64,000 nucleotides of DNA from Streptomyces bauhiniae (GCF_004784475.1 NZ_SRRT01000002.1:62001-126000), one strand, 5' to 3'; numbered from the stretch's first letter, positions 25,407 to 35,077 are shown. Made by a program: numbers and translations. Notes: a model not told the origin generated them from the letters alone.

Positions 25407-27112
25407 CGGCCCTCTCCGGGGTGCAGGGGGCGGGTGCCGGCGGCGGGGACCTTGCGGACGAAGGCCGAGCGCAGGGCGTGGTACGGGGCGTGGCGGTCGA
25501 AGAAGATGGCGTGCATCCGGGCGAGTTCGTCGCGCCGGTGCTCGGCGAGGGGGCGTACGGCCTCGTCGGCGTGGCGGGCCTCGGCCTTGGCGGCGATCCG
25601 GCCGGCCAGGCCGGGGGCGGCGGCGACCTCGGCGGCCATGGCCTCGACGGTGCCCGCGAACTCGCCGGGGGCGGCGGGGACGAGACGGTCCACCAGGCCG
25701 AGCCGGACCCCTCGGGCGGCGCTCACCGGCAGGGCCTCGGTGGTGAGGCGGCGCGCGGTCTCGGGGCCGGTGCGGCGGGGCAGGGTGTACGTCCAGAACT
25801 CGGAGCCGTACAGGCCCATGCGCCGGTAGTGCGGGTTGAGGACGGCGCCGGTGCGGCACCACACCTCGTCGGCGGCGAGGGCCAGCATGGCGCCTCCGGC
25901 GGCCGCGTTGCCCGCGAGCGCGGCGATCACCAGCCGGTCGGTGGTGCGCAGGACGGCCTCCACCACGTCGTCCATGGCGTTGAGGTTGCGCCAGGACTCC
26001 TCGCCGGGGTCGGGAGCGCCCTCGATGACGTTGAGGTGAATGCCGTTGGAGAAGAAGTCGCGGGCGCCCCCGAGGACGACGACGGAGGTCGGGCGGGTGA
26101 GGGCGTACCGGTAGGCGGCCAGGAGTCTGCGGCACTGGTCGGTGCTCATCGCGCCGCCGGGAAAGGAGAAGCTCACGAAGCCGGTGCCGCCCCGCTCGCG
26201 GTAGCGGACGTCGGCGAAGGTGCGCCGGGCGGCGGGCAGGTCGAGCGGGGCCGGGATCTCGGGCAGCGCGGGGGTGTGCGGGGCGGTCCAGGAGGCGAGG
26301 ACGGTGGCGGCGGGGCGGCGGAAGGGCGCCGGGTCGCCGGAGTTCTTGCGGGGGCGCAGCTCGGGAATCCACACGGCGCCGTCGCGGGTGGCGCGGCAGA
26401 CGGCTCCGGCGCGGGTGGCGAGGAGGTCGCCGGGGCGGCCGCGGAGCTGGTCCTCGGGGTGGCCGCCGTGCAGGAAGACCTCGCGGCCGTGGAGTTCGTC
26501 GAGCACGCCCGGCTGGGAGTCGGCGCCGCGCAGCTTGCGCAGCACGGTACGGGTGTCGTCCCGCTCCCAGTCGATGCGGCGCCGGTCCTGGCGGAAGTAG
26601 TCGCGCCAGACGACCTCGGGCCAGTCGCCGGTCTGGGGGCGGGGCTTGTGGTCGCCGTCGGCGTACCGGCGTACGGCCCGGTGCAGGGCGGTCATGGCGG
26701 CGTCGGCGGCCTCGTTGCGGTACAGGTCGCTCTTTCCGGCGTCCGGTACGGCGAAGGGCTCGTCGGCCCAGACGGCGCCCGCGTCCATGCCCGCCTCGGC
26801 CTGGAGCACGGTGACGCCCCACTGGCCGGCCTCCCCGTCCACGGCCCAGTCCAGCGAGGAGGGGCCCCGGTCCCCCGGCGGGCCGGGATGCACGATCAGG
26901 CAGGTGTGCTCCCGCCACACGTCCTCGGGGAGCGCGCTCTTCAGCATGGGCGCGACGATCAGCTCGGGGCGTCTCTCGCGTACGGCGGCACGGACGGGGT
27001 CGGGACCGTGCGTGGCGAGGACGACGTCCACCTGGTGTCCGGCGTCCGAGAGTTCGGCGTAGGCGCGCTGAGTGAGGCTGTTGAACGCGCTGGCGACCAG
27101 CAAAATGTCCAT
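25403..27112 (-). CDS. hypX: HypX/HoxX hydrogenase maturation protein
   Basis: A 569-aa two-domain protein, full length for HypX. The N-terminal half is formyl-transferase-like (MDILLVASAFNSLTQRAYAE, CLIVHPGPPGDRGPSSLDWA). The C-terminal half is enoyl-CoA hydratase-like (VVVLGGARDFFSNGIHLNVI, AGNAAAGGAMLALAADEVW). HypX makes CO for the active site by transferring a formyl group from formyl-tetrahydrofolate to CoA and decarbonylating it; this matters in air. It is the first gene of the minus-strand hyp operon, divergent from the carotenoid oxygenase. ATG ends at 27112. Confidence 0.93.
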   Translation of the reverse strand: MDILLVASAFNSLTQRAYAELSDAGHQVDVVLATHGPDPVRAAVRERRPELIVAPMLKSALPEDVWREHTCLIVHPGPPGDRGPSSLDWAVDGEAGQWGVTVLQAEAGMDAGAVWADEPFAVPDAGKSDLYRNEAADAAMTALHRAVRRYADGDHKPRPQTGDWPEVVWRDYFRQDRRRIDWERDDTRTVLRKLRGADSQPGVLDELHGREVFLHGGHPEDQLRGRPGDLLATRAGAVCRATRDGAVWIPELRPRKNSGDPAPFRRPAATVLASWTAPHTPALPEIPAPLDLPAARRTFADVRYRERGGTGFVSFSFPGGAMSTDQCRRLLAAYRYALTRPTSVVVLGGARDFFSNGIHLNVIEGAPDPGEESWRNLNAMDDVVEAVLRTTDRLVIAALAGNAAAGGAMLALAADEVWCRTGAVLNPHYRRMGLYGSEFWTYTLPRRTGPETARRLTTEALPVSAARGVRLGLVDRLVPAAPGEFAGTVEAMAAEVAAAPGLAGRIAAKAEARHADEAVRPLAEHRRDELARMHAIFFDRHAPYHALRSAFVRKVPAAGTRPLHPGEGR

Positions 27113-27325
27113 GAGACCGTATATTCGTCCATGTTCCGGACGTCATGTAGGACCATCGGAACGTTTCCTCACCCGCTCGCGGCCACTTCCGCCCATACCT
27201 GGGCATTCCGGACTGTTCGAGGCAAGCACACGTTCGGTCGCCGGTGAGGGGTTCGGATGCGGGGGTGGGCCGGGCGGGTGACGATGGGGGGACGTCGGCC
27301 CGTTTCCCTCCGCCGGGGAGGTCTC

Positions 27326-28750
27326 ATGACCGCTTCCGCCACCGGGCGTTTCGACCCGGCGCGTGTGGCCCATCTGTCGGGGCGGTTCGCGCCCGTCACC
27401 GAGGAGGTGGACGAGGTCTCCCTCGCCGTGGAGGGGGAGCTGCCCGCCGGCCTGGACGGCGTCTATCTGCGCAACGGTCCCAACCCGCGCTTCACCCCGA
27501 TCGGCTCCTTCCTGTATCCGATCGACGGCGACGGCATGCTGCACGGCGTGTGGATCGAGGGCGGCCGGGCCCGCTACCGCAACCGCTTCGTGCGTACCCC
27601 CGCCGTGGTCGCCGAGGAGCGGGCGGGCCGGGCGCTGTGGGGCGGCATCGAGTCGATGATCACCCCGGACGAGCAGGAGGTCGGGCCGGAGCTGGCCCAC
27701 ACCTTCCGGGACCTGCCCGACATCAACGTGGTCCGGCACGCGGGCCGCCTGCTGGCACTGGCCGAGGCGGGCTGCCCATTCCGGATGACCCCGGAGCTGG
27801 AGACGGCAGGCCGGGAGACCTTCGGCGGCGCCCTGCCCGCCGGGATCACCGCGCACCCGAAGACCGACCCGGTCACCGGCGAGATGGCGGTGTTCTGCTA
27901 CGCGCTGGAGCCGCCGTACCTGACCTGGTCCCTGATCGCCCCGGACGGGACGGTGACGCGGGGTCCGGTGCCGCTCGACGGGGTCGGCGAGCCGATGATG
28001 ATCCACGACATGGCGCTCACCGCCCGCTTCCTGGTGCTGGTCCTCGCCCCCGTCTTCTTCGACCTCTCGGCGGCGGTGAGCGGCGGCTCGCTCATCGACT
28101 GGCGTCCCGAGGCGGGCACCCGTGTGCTGCTGATCCCGCGCGACGGCTCCCCGGTCCGCGAGGTGTCGGACGACGCCTTCTGGCTCTGGCACACCGTCAA
28201 CGCCCACGACGAGCCGGACGGCACGGTGGTGCTGGAGTACGTGCAGTGGACGCGGCTGTCCCTGGGCGACTCCGCCGGCGGGCCGAACCGCAGCACCCTG
28301 GTCCGGGCGGTGCTGGACCCGGCGACCGGCCGGATGCGGCGCACCACGCTGGACGACGCCCGCGTGGAGTTCCCGCGCATCGACGACCGCCGGATCGGCA
28401 CCCGGCACGGACAGGTGGCGGTCGCCTTCGACAGCGAACGCTCCCCGGACCTGCTTCCCGGCGAGTTCGACGCGCTGCGCTGGTACGACACCGGCGCTCC
28501 CGGCGCCCCGTCCCGCACCTGGTACGGCGGCGATCTCTCGGTGGGCGAGCCGGCGTTCGCGCCCTCGCCGGGCCACGATGGCGACGACCGGGGCCACTGG
28601 CTGGCCTTCGCCACCGACCGCACCGACGACAGCGCCCAGCTCCTGGTGTTTCCGGCCGAGGCACCGGAGAGCGGCCCGATGGCCCGCGTGCGCATCCCGG
28701 TGCGCGTCCCGCTCGGCCTGCACGGGAACTGGCTGCCGACCGAGGAGTAG
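27326..28750 (+). CDS. Carotenoid oxygenase family protein
   Basis: A 474-aa seven-bladed propeller dioxygenase of the carotenoid/stilbene cleavage family (RPE65-like). Four iron-ligand histidines are placed as in the family: H177 (AHPKTD), H227 (MIHDMALT), H289 (WLWHTVNAHDE) and H466 (LGLHGNW). The entry strand GVYLRNGPNPRF is diagnostic. It cleaves a conjugated double bond in a carotenoid, apocarotenoid or stilbene; the substrate is unknown and no carotenoid genes are nearby. ATG at 27326 has GGGGAGG upstream; an in-frame extension to 27257 lacks family similarity. A weak 6-bp hairpin follows at 28760-28779. Confidence 0.9.
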   Translation: MTASATGRFDPARVAHLSGRFAPVTEEVDEVSLAVEGELPAGLDGVYLRNGPNPRFTPIGSFLYPIDGDGMLHGVWIEGGRARYRNRFVRTPAVVAEERAGRALWGGIESMITPDEQEVGPELAHTFRDLPDINVVRHAGRLLALAEAGCPFRMTPELETAGRETFGGALPAGITAHPKTDPVTGEMAVFCYALEPPYLTWSLIAPDGTVTRGPVPLDGVGEPMMIHDMALTARFLVLVLAPVFFDLSAAVSGGSLIDWRPEAGTRVLLIPRDGSPVREVSDDAFWLWHTVNAHDEPDGTVVLEYVQWTRLSLGDSAGGPNRSTLVRAVLDPATGRMRRTTLDDARVEFPRIDDRRIGTRHGQVAVAFDSERSPDLLPGEFDALRWYDTGAPGAPSRTWYGGDLSVGEPAFAPSPGHDGDDRGHWLAFATDRTDDSAQLLVFPAEAPESGPMARVRIPVRVPLGLHGNWLPTEE

Positions 28751-28837
28751 GGGGACGTAGCCCACGCGGCTCAGTGGGCGTCACCCGGTGTCCGGTTTGC
28801 CCGTAGCGTCGGAGGTGACCGACGGTCAGCTCGGCGG

Positions 28838-30046
28838 GTGCGGAGGCGAGGCGGGCGCGTGGTGGGTGGTGACGGGCGGCGGACGGGGCGCGAGCGTTCC
28901 GGTCCGGGCGCGCGGGGCGCGGTGCCGGGCAGCCGTCCGGCGTACTCCGTGCGGCTGCCCTCGGTGACCCGGTCCATCCCGCGTACCTCGGTGGCCGAGC
29001 GGACCGTGGGGTGGCTGCGGATCGCGGCGGCTTACTCGTGGCGGCTCATCCTGGTCGGGGTCGTCGTCTGGGGCATCTTCAGCGTGCTGGGCCGCTTCCA
29101 GCTCATCGCCGTCTCGCTGTTCCTGGCGCTGGTCATCACCTCGGTGCTGCGGCCGCTCGCCGATGTGCTGGACCGGTTCATGCCCCGGCCGCTGAGCGTG
29201 GCCGTCGCGCTGATCGGCAGCATCCTGCTGGTGCTGGGGCTGCTGGCGCTGGTGGGCAACGCGGTGGCGGGCGAGTCGACACGGCTGAGCGGGGAGTTCC
29301 GGGGCGGGGTGCACCGGATCGAGGAGTGGCTGCGGCAGCCGCCGTTCCGGCTGAGTCCGGGGCGGCTGGCCGCGCTCCAGCAGGAGGTGACGGATTATCT
29401 CTCCCGGCACCGGGCCAGCCTGTTCAGCAGCGCGGTGTCCGGGCTCGGCCGGGTGGTGGAGGTGATCACGGGCGGGGCGCTGGCGCTGTTCGCCTCGGTG
29501 TTCTTCATCCACTCCGGCGAGAAGCTGTGGAGCTGGGTGAGCGTCCGGCTGCTGCCGCGCGGGGGCCGGCCGGTGTGGGAGCGGGCGGGGCGGGCGGCCT
29601 GGCGGACCTTCGCCGGGTACACGCGGGGGATCATCATCATCGCCGCGACCAACGCGATCCTGGTCGGCATCGTGCTGTTCATCCTGCGGGTGCCGCTGGC
29701 GCTGCCGCTGACCCTGCTGGAGTTCTTCGCCGCCTTCGTCCCGCTGGTGGGCTCGCCGGTGGCGCTCGGCGTGGCGACGGTCGTGGCGTTGGCCGGACGC
29801 GGCCCGCTGACGGCCGCCGCGGTGCTGGTGCTCATCGTGGTCATCGGCCAGTTGGAGGGGCACGTACTGCATCCCCTGGTGATGAGCTGGGCGGTGCGCC
29901 TGCATCCCCTGGTCGTCGCGGTCTCCGTGATCGCGGGCAGCATCGTGGCGGGGGTGATCGGCGCGGTGGTGGCGGTGCCGTTCGTCTCGGTGGTCTGGGC
30001 GGTACTGGGCGCGGTACGGGCGCCACCCCCGCCTAGCTCGCCTTAG
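28838..30046 (+). CDS. AI-2E family transporter
   Basis: A 402-aa AI-2E/PF01594 membrane protein. About eight transmembrane helices are visible, with family segments FQLIAVSLFLALVITSVLRP (near residues 87-106), TFAGYTRGIIIIAATNAILV, and the C-terminal SVIAGSIVAGVIGAVVAVP. Members include AI-2 exporters and Na+/H+ antiporters; the substrate is unknown. The start is uncertain: the first ~50 residues are Arg/Gly-rich and no ribosome site precedes 28838, so a GTG near 28951 could be used instead. The gene end overlaps the opposite-strand gene at 30033 by 14 bp. Confidence 0.8.
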   Translation: MRRRGGRVVGGDGRRTGRERSGPGARGAVPGSRPAYSVRLPSVTRSIPRTSVAERTVGWLRIAAAYSWRLILVGVVVWGIFSVLGRFQLIAVSLFLALVITSVLRPLADVLDRFMPRPLSVAVALIGSILLVLGLLALVGNAVAGESTRLSGEFRGGVHRIEEWLRQPPFRLSPGRLAALQQEVTDYLSRHRASLFSSAVSGLGRVVEVITGGALALFASVFFIHSGEKLWSWVSVRLLPRGGRPVWERAGRAAWRTFAGYTRGIIIIAATNAILVGIVLFILRVPLALPLTLLEFFAAFVPLVGSPVALGVATVVALAGRGPLTAAAVLVLIVVIGQLEGHVLHPLVMSWAVRLHPLVVAVSVIAGSIVAGVIGAVVAVPFVSVVWAVLGAVRAPPPPSSP

Positions 30047-30626
30047 TGCCCAGCGCCACGCTTGCCTCCACGGCGTGCACGTCCGCGAGGACGCGCGTGT
30101 CGGCGGCGTTCGAGGCGAGGGCCAGGAGGAAGGCCGGGTGGGTGCCGGCGACCACGGTCAGTTCCACGCGGGCGGTGCCGCCGTCGTGCGGGACGTCCAG
30201 GGCGACGGTGTGGGCGGGCCGGCCGCCCAGTTCGGTGCGGCGGGACTCGGTGAGGGTGGGGGCCGCGTCCGGGAAGAAGAACGCGGCGTTGGAGCGGGCG
30301 GCGCCCTCGGCCGCCCGGCGCAGTTCGGCGCTCGGTACGGGCCGCCCGGCGGCACCGGTCAGCACGGTCGCGTCCTCGGTGGTGTCGGAGGCGCGGCTGA
30401 TCCGGGAGGAGAAGGCGCCGAGCAACTCCCGGTCCGCCGCCGGGTCGTGACGCCAGCCCTCGGGCACGGCGTAGGAGACGCCCGCGCGGGTGTCGGTCAC
30501 GCGCGGCCGGCCGCCGTCCTTGCCGGACCAGGACAGCGCGGCCCCTCCGCACGCGACGGTCACGCCGAGCGCGGCCAGCCCCGCCCACAGCCGCGGTGCC
30601 GGGGTCTTCGGTGATGGCGTCGTCAT
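30033..30626 (-). CDS. Membrane-anchored extracytoplasmic protein of unknown function
   Basis: A 197-aa protein with an N-terminal hydrophobic segment (LWAGLAALGVTVACGGAALS) that may act as an uncleaved anchor or lipoprotein-like signal, followed by an extracytoplasmic alpha/beta domain (VSYAVPEGWRHDPAADRELL, VELTVVAGTHPAFLLALASN). This resembles the many short secreted proteins of Streptomyces with a PsbP/Mog1-like fold; I assign no function. ATG ending at 30626. The upstream 100 bp carries three CTGAGT-type repeats shared with the divergent gene at 30790. Confidence 0.7.
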   Translation of the reverse strand: MTTPSPKTPAPRLWAGLAALGVTVACGGAALSWSGKDGGRPRVTDTRAGVSYAVPEGWRHDPAADRELLGAFSSRISRASDTTEDATVLTGAAGRPVPSAELRRAAEGAARSNAAFFFPDAAPTLTESRRTELGGRPAHTVALDVPHDGGTARVELTVVAGTHPAFLLALASNAADTRVLADVHAVEASVALGTKAS

Positions 30627-30659
30627 GCCCTCAGCCTGCCCGACCGGGCGGAAGTACGC

Positions 30660-30729
30660 CTGAGTGCGGGTACTCAGAAGCCGCCGCCCTGAGTAGCGGA
30701 CCCGTCCGGGCTGAGTACCCGCGCTCAAG
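30660..30729. promoter_or_regulatory. CTGAGT repeat cluster between divergent genes
   Basis: Three copies are present. CTGAGTGCGGGTACTCAG (30660-30677) is a perfect 6-bp inverted repeat with a 6-bp spacer. A half site CTGAGTAGCGG begins at 30689. An imperfect dyad CTGAGTACCCGCGCTCAAG spans 30711-30729. They lie between the divergent genes at 30626 and 30790 and look like an operator array. Confidence 0.5.
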
Positions 30730-30789
30730 TGCCCGGCGCCGGGCGGACCGTAGCGTCAGCCGGAGCGGCGGAGAGCAAGGGGTGGGGTC

Positions 30790-31140
30790 ATGAGCGGGTA
30801 CGGAGCGGGCGGGACGCGGCGGGGCCTGTGGCCGGTCGCCTATGTGGTGGTCGTCGGCGTGCTGGCCGCGGGCGGGGCGCTGCTGAACCTGCTGTGGTGC
30901 TACCTCGCCGTCTTCGCCACCGACGACTGCGGCATCCACCGCCCGGACCCGCTGCGCTGCACGGGCGGCGGCCTGCTGCTGATATGGGGGCTGCCATGGC
31001 TGGGCCTGGTGTGGGCGGCGGGCGCGGCGCTCGCGGTGGCGGCCCGGCGGCGGGGGCTCTGGCCGTGGTGCGGACTGCCGCTGGGGGCGCTGGTGTACGC
31101 GGGCGGGCTGGCGCCGGCCTGGCAGGTGGTCGTCGCATGA
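30790..31140 (+). CDS. Small integral membrane protein
   Basis: A 116-aa protein with three hydrophobic segments (PVAYVVVVGVLAAGGALLNL, GGLLLIWGLPWLGLVWAAGA, LGALVYAGGLAPAWQ). A Cys-containing loop (DDCGIHRPDPLRC) lies between the first two and could form a disulfide outside the cell. No family recognised. It shares a promoter region containing CTGAGT repeats with the opposite-strand gene at 30626. Confidence 0.65.
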   Translation: MSGYGAGGTRRGLWPVAYVVVVGVLAAGGALLNLLWCYLAVFATDDCGIHRPDPLRCTGGGLLLIWGLPWLGLVWAAGAALAVAARRRGLWPWCGLPLGALVYAGGLAPAWQVVVA

Positions 31141-31142
31141 CG

Positions 31143-31178
31143 GTGCGCGGGCCGGCCCGTGGGCCGGGTCCCGCGCAC
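31143..31178. terminator. Bidirectional terminator
   Basis: A hairpin with a 9-bp outer stem (GTGCGCGGG / CCCGCGCAC) and an inner CCGGCCC / GGGCCGG stem, between the convergent small membrane-protein gene and the lysozyme gene. Confidence 0.8.
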
Positions 31179-31195
31179 GGTGGGCTGCCGGGGCG

Positions 31196-32047
31196 TCAGC
31201 CGTTGGCGAGTGCCCGCACCCTGGAGAGGGCGCCGTTGAACTTGTCGTGGTCGCCCACGGTCTTGCCGGAGGAGGTGTACTGCCACATGGTGTGCGTGGA
31301 CCAGCCGGCCGGCAGGGTGCCGGGGGTGGAGGCGTAGCGGGCGATCCACAGCGGGTGGGAGGAGGCGAAGCCGGCGTAGTTGCCGGTGCAGTCCTTCCAC
31401 CAGTTGGTGGCCGTGTAGATGACGGCCGAGCGGCCGGTACGGGCCTTGTAGCGGTTCAGGAAGTCCTTGATCCAGCTCACCATGCCGCTCTTGGACTTGC
31501 CGTAGCAGGACGCCCCGTAGGGGTTCCACTCGATGTCCAGGACACCGGGCAGCGTCCTGCCGTCCTTGGACCAGCCGCCGCCGTGGTCGACGAAGTAGTC
31601 CGCCTGGGCCTTGCCGCTGGTGGTGTCGGGGGTGGCGAAATGGTACGAGCCCCGGATCATGCCCGCGTTGTACGGGCCGTTGTACTGCTGGCTGAAGTTG
31701 GGGTTCTTGTAGTAGGTGCCCTCGGTCGCCTTGGTGTAGGCCCACTTGGTGCCCGCACTCCACAGGGTGGACCAGGCGACGTTGCCCTGGTGGCTGGAGA
31801 CGTCCACGCCCTCGGTCTGGGTCACCCGGAGGCCGGCGGACCGCTCGGCCGCCAGGGGCGCGCCCCCGTCGTGGGCGCGTACGCCCACGCCCATGTAGGC
31901 GCTGCCGCGCGGGGCGGTCGGCCCGCCGGAGTGGGGCACGGCGGCGGGGGGCGACAGGAACAGGAGGAGGCCGGTCAGGACGCCGGTGAGACCAAGGCGT
32001 GAGCTGCGGCCGCTGGGGAGGAGTATGTCGCTTCGCACGTCATCCAT
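31196..32047 (-). CDS. GH25 lysozyme (N-acetylmuramidase), secreted
   Basis: A 283-aa glycoside hydrolase family 25 lysozyme that cleaves peptidoglycan between MurNAc and GlcNAc. Catalytic-site motifs are EGVDVSSHQGNV (Asp in GVDVS) and GVLDIEWNPYG (Asp/Glu pair). TKATEGTYYKNPNF and the late MWQYTSSGK strand complete the barrel. The N-terminus contains a hydrophobic signal segment (LGLTGVLTGLLLFLSPPAAV). The start is ambiguous: ATG at 32047 gives a normal signal peptide, while an in-frame ATG at 32110 lies next to the terminator of the upstream gene and adds 21 residues. Family assignment is firm; a closest match to Streptomyces muramidases such as mutanolysin is from memory. Confidence 0.88.
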   Translation of the reverse strand: MDDVRSDILLPSGRSSRLGLTGVLTGLLLFLSPPAAVPHSGGPTAPRGSAYMGVGVRAHDGGAPLAAERSAGLRVTQTEGVDVSSHQGNVAWSTLWSAGTKWAYTKATEGTYYKNPNFSQQYNGPYNAGMIRGSYHFATPDTTSGKAQADYFVDHGGGWSKDGRTLPGVLDIEWNPYGASCYGKSKSGMVSWIKDFLNRYKARTGRSAVIYTATNWWKDCTGNYAGFASSHPLWIARYASTPGTLPAGWSTHTMWQYTSSGKTVGDHDKFNGALSRVRALANG

Positions 32048-32118
32048 CTGACCCGCCATCGGGCCGTCCCGCACGCGGGGTACCGCCGGGCGAAGGCGCC
32101 TGTGGGCCATGTGGGTGG

Positions 32119-32144
32119 CCCGGCCGGGGAGCGCCCCGGCCGGG
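32119..32144 (-). terminator. Terminator of the M1 peptidase gene
   Basis: A perfect 11-bp inverted repeat (CCCGGCCGGGG / CCCCGGCCGGG) with a 4-nt loop, 19 bp past the stop at 32163. Confidence 0.8.
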
Positions 32145-32162
32145 ACGAAGAGGGCGGGCGCG

Positions 32163-34016
32163 TCAGCCGTCGATGCGGTGCTGGGTCCAGAAGGAGGTGA
32201 GGTCGGTGCTGGTGGCGGCCTGGGCGGCGGCCTTGAACTCGGCGGTGGTGGAGACGCCGTACCAGTGGGCGGCGGCGTAGTCCTTCAGCAGCTTGGCCAT
32301 CGCGGTGTCACCGAGGACGCGGCGCAGGTCGTGCAGGGCGCACTTGCCGTAGCCGTAGACCACGGTGGAGTAGCGGGAGGAGTGGGCGTCCCAGTAGGCC
32401 ATCGAGTTGGTGATCTTCTCGGCGCTGGAGGCCCAGGAGACGCTGCTCCAGCAGCCCGAGCCGGTCTTGCCCTGGGCGAGGTCGGTGGCGTAGTCGGTGA
32501 AGGACTCGTCCAGCCAGGGGGTGTTGTACTCGTCGTCGCCGACGATGCCGTACCACCACTGGTGGCCGATCTCGTGGGTGAGGGCGGTGGTGCTGACCAG
32601 GTCGAGGACGAAGCCGGGGTACTCCATGCCGCCGAACCAGAAGTTGTTGTCGATGACCGCGTCCAGCTCCCCGTAGGGGTACGCCCCGAAGCGGCCCGCG
32701 TGGGCGTCGACGGCGCTCTTGGCGGTGCTGAGCATCGACTGGGCGTTGGCGGAGCTGATGCCGGAGACGGAGTAGACGTTGACCGGGACCCCGCCGGGCG
32801 AGGTGCCCGAGATCTTGCTGAAGGGTCCGGCGGCCCACGCGAAGTCACGCACCTTGGACGCGGTGGCGGTGGTCACCGTACGGCCGCTGCTGCCGGGGGT
32901 GTCGGTGGAGGTGCCGGTGGCGGGGACCAGCAGGCTGCTGGGGTGGTCCAGGGTGACCTTGAAGTCGGCGGCCAGCGAGTAGAAGGACTCGCCGTTGTTG
33001 GTGTACGGGTCCAGGTGCCAGCCGGCGCCGTCGCGGACCGCGAGGACGGGCAGCGCGTTGCCGATGAAGCTGAAGGCGCCGTCGTGGCCGAACCGGTCGG
33101 CGCCGTCGGGCACGGTGATGCCGAGGTCGAAGCCGATGGTGGCGCTCTGGCCCTGGGCGAGCGGGGCCGGCAGCGTGATCTTCAGCGCGGTGCAGGCCAC
33201 GGAGAGGTCGCCCGCCGTGCCGCCGGTGACATTGCTGACCTTGATGGGCGGCGCCGAGCACGTGCCGTGGTAGTTGTCCCACAGCCGGAGGTAGACCTCG
33301 CTGAGCGCGGTGGCGGAGGCGTTGGTGAAGGTGGCGCTCTGGTGGCCGTTCCACACCGTGCCCGTGCTGTCGCTGCTGAGGCTGACGGTGTACGCGGGCG
33401 CGGCCGGGGTGCGCACCGCGTCGGCCGGGGGCGGGGTGGTGGTGCCCGAGGTGTCGAGCGCGATGTCGTCCAGGACGAAGCTGGTCTGCAGGCTGGAGTC
33501 CTCGGTGCCGGTGAAGGCGAGGTTCACGGTCTGGCCCGCGTAGGAGGAGACGTCGATCGTCTTGCGGACGTAGCCGGAGGCCCGGTCGAGGTTGGAGTAG
33601 GTGGCGAGCGTGGTGGAGCCGACCTTGGCGGTGAGCTTGTCGTAGGCCGTGGATGAGGTGGTCTCGGCGGTGTCGACATGGAGATAGAAGCTGAGCGTGG
33701 CGGTCGTGCAGCCGCCCGGCACGGTGACGCTCTGGGTGAGCGTGTCGGTGCGGGTACGGCCGCTGCCGTCGAGCCAGGCGAACGAGGTGCCGCCGTGGGC
33801 GCTCTGGCCGGTGCGGCTGGTGACGATCCCGGACGGGGACTCGGTCCAGGGTGACGTGCCGTTCTCGAAGCCGCCGTTGACGACCGACTGCGCCGGGGTG
33901 CACGCGGCTGCGGCCGAGGGCTCGGGCTGGGCGGCGGTGGCGGGGAGGGAGAGGGCGATCAGGGCGGCTGCGGTGAACACGCCGGTGGCGAGCGCCCGGT
34001 GGGGGGTGGGTCTCAC
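32163..34016 (-). CDS. Secreted M1 family metallopeptidase
   Basis: A 617-aa secreted zinc aminopeptidase-like protein. Order of parts: signal peptide ending near ATAAQ; a beta-sandwich module (residues ~40-195, [13 protein letters not shown] start) of the carbohydrate-binding type; a Thr/Pro linker (TTTPPPADA); then an M1 domain. The substrate-recognition motif is GGMEYPG, and the zinc site is HEIGHQW (H481, E482, H485) with E504 in [20 protein letters not shown] follows, with the Tyr segment typical of M1 enzymes. The domain is shorter than full PepN-type enzymes, as in other secreted Streptomyces M1 proteins. It has its own terminator. Confidence 0.88.
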   Translation of the reverse strand: MRPTPHRALATGVFTAAALIALSLPATAAQPEPSAAAACTPAQSVVNGGFENGTSPWTESPSGIVTSRTGQSAHGGTSFAWLDGSGRTRTDTLTQSVTVPGGCTTATLSFYLHVDTAETTSSTAYDKLTAKVGSTTLATYSNLDRASGYVRKTIDVSSYAGQTVNLAFTGTEDSSLQTSFVLDDIALDTSGTTTPPPADAVRTPAAPAYTVSLSSDSTGTVWNGHQSATFTNASATALSEVYLRLWDNYHGTCSAPPIKVSNVTGGTAGDLSVACTALKITLPAPLAQGQSATIGFDLGITVPDGADRFGHDGAFSFIGNALPVLAVRDGAGWHLDPYTNNGESFYSLAADFKVTLDHPSSLLVPATGTSTDTPGSSGRTVTTATASKVRDFAWAAGPFSKISGTSPGGVPVNVYSVSGISSANAQSMLSTAKSAVDAHAGRFGAYPYGELDAVIDNNFWFGGMEYPGFVLDLVSTTALTHEIGHQWWYGIVGDDEYNTPWLDESFTDYATDLAQGKTGSGCWSSVSWASSAEKITNSMAYWDAHSSRYSTVVYGYGKCALHDLRRVLGDTAMAKLLKDYAAAHWYGVSTTAEFKAAAQAATSTDLTSFWTQHRIDG

Positions 34017-34119
34017 ACGCTACTCCTTTGGCGGCGGCCGGGGTCCGGCCTGCTCGGTGGCCGGGTGCCGGGCGGGGTACGCCGGGGCGGCCGTGGGGCG
34101 GGGCTGCGCGAGCACTGCG

Positions 34120-34139
34120 CCACGCCCGTGCGGGCGTGG
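34120..34139 (-). terminator. Possible terminator downstream of the maltokinase-cap gene
   Basis: CCACGCCCG-TG-CGGGCGTGG, a perfect 9-bp stem with a 2-nt loop, about 95 bp past the stop at 34233. The tight loop and the distance make the assignment tentative. Confidence 0.4.
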
Positions 34140-34232
34140 CTGCCGAAAGAGTGACAGATTTGACCAGGGCATGCCAGACGGTCGCTTGGGGTGCCGGTGC
34201 CGCCGGGCGAGCGGCGCCGGCGCGGGGCCGGG

Positions 34233-34889
34233 TCAGGCGGTGCGCAGCTCCATGAAGACCGCGCGCAGCCGGGTGCCGTCCGGGCCGGGCCAGCCGGTCG
34301 CCACATGGCCGACCGCGCCCTCGGGGCGGCCGGGCGTCTCGGCGCCGGGGACCGGGCGCAGGACACGGTGGACGCGCAGCACGGTGTTGTGGGGCGCGGG
34401 CAGGGCGGTGCCGTCCGCGTCGTCGACGGGGGCGGGAGTGTGCGGGGCCGACGGGAGGGGCTCGCCGGTGTGGGAGCGGGTGACGTCGTGGTCGGGGGTG
34501 TCGGTGATGCTCTGGGCCATCGCCTGGGCGGTGCCGCCGATCAGGGCGAGCAGTTCGGTGGTCAGCACCGGGTCGTGGCAGCCGTCGTAGACCCAGCGCT
34601 TGCCCAGGACGCCGTGTTCCGTGGTGCCGATCAGGCCGTCCTCGGCACCGGCGAGGGGTGCGGCGCGGTAGGTCAGCGGGGCCAGGTAGGCGGTGGGTTC
34701 GGGGGTGGAGCGGTCGGTGACCACCATGAACTCGATACCGACCTCGCCCGCCGGGTCGTCCAGCCGGAAGCCGCCGGTCCGCTCCAGCTCGGGCGTGCCG
34801 GAACCCCGGTACCAGGGGCGGCCGGGGAGCCAGGAGGTGAGGAGTTCGACCTTGGTCGGGGTGAGGGTGGTGTGGTGGATGACGGCCAT
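34233..34889 (-). CDS. Maltokinase N-terminal cap-like domain protein
   Basis: A 218-aa protein matching the stand-alone maltokinase N-terminal cap-like domain family, often annotated 1,4-alpha-glucan branching protein in Streptomyces. Diagnostic features are the start MAVIHHTTLTPTKVELLTSW, ELERTGGFRLDDPAGEVGIE, and HGVLGKRWVYDGCHDPVLTT. The maltokinase catalytic domain is absent, so the protein is probably a binding or regulatory relative rather than a kinase. ATG ending at 34889 has a perfect AGGAGG. The next gene upstream is the divergent SGNH hydrolase. Confidence 0.75.
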   Translation of the reverse strand: MAVIHHTTLTPTKVELLTSWLPGRPWYRGSGTPELERTGGFRLDDPAGEVGIEFMVVTDRSTPEPTAYLAPLTYRAAPLAGAEDGLIGTTEHGVLGKRWVYDGCHDPVLTTELLALIGGTAQAMAQSITDTPDHDVTRSHTGEPLPSAPHTPAPVDDADGTALPAPHNTVLRVHRVLRPVPGAETPGRPEGAVGHVATGWPGPDGTRLRAVFMELRTA

Positions 34890-35077
34890 CGAGCGGTGCC
34901 CCTCCTGCGTACGGTGACGGAACCTCTGGAGTCTTCCACACCGGGGCCGGGACAACTGTGACCTGCGGTGCGGCAGTTGACGTGGTCCCGCTTCTGGTCG
35001 CGGGGGCCGCCCCGGAGGTATACAAGGCCGGTCGAGGGCGCGGGGAGCGCCGGGCCGGAACCGAGGGGGACGATCTC

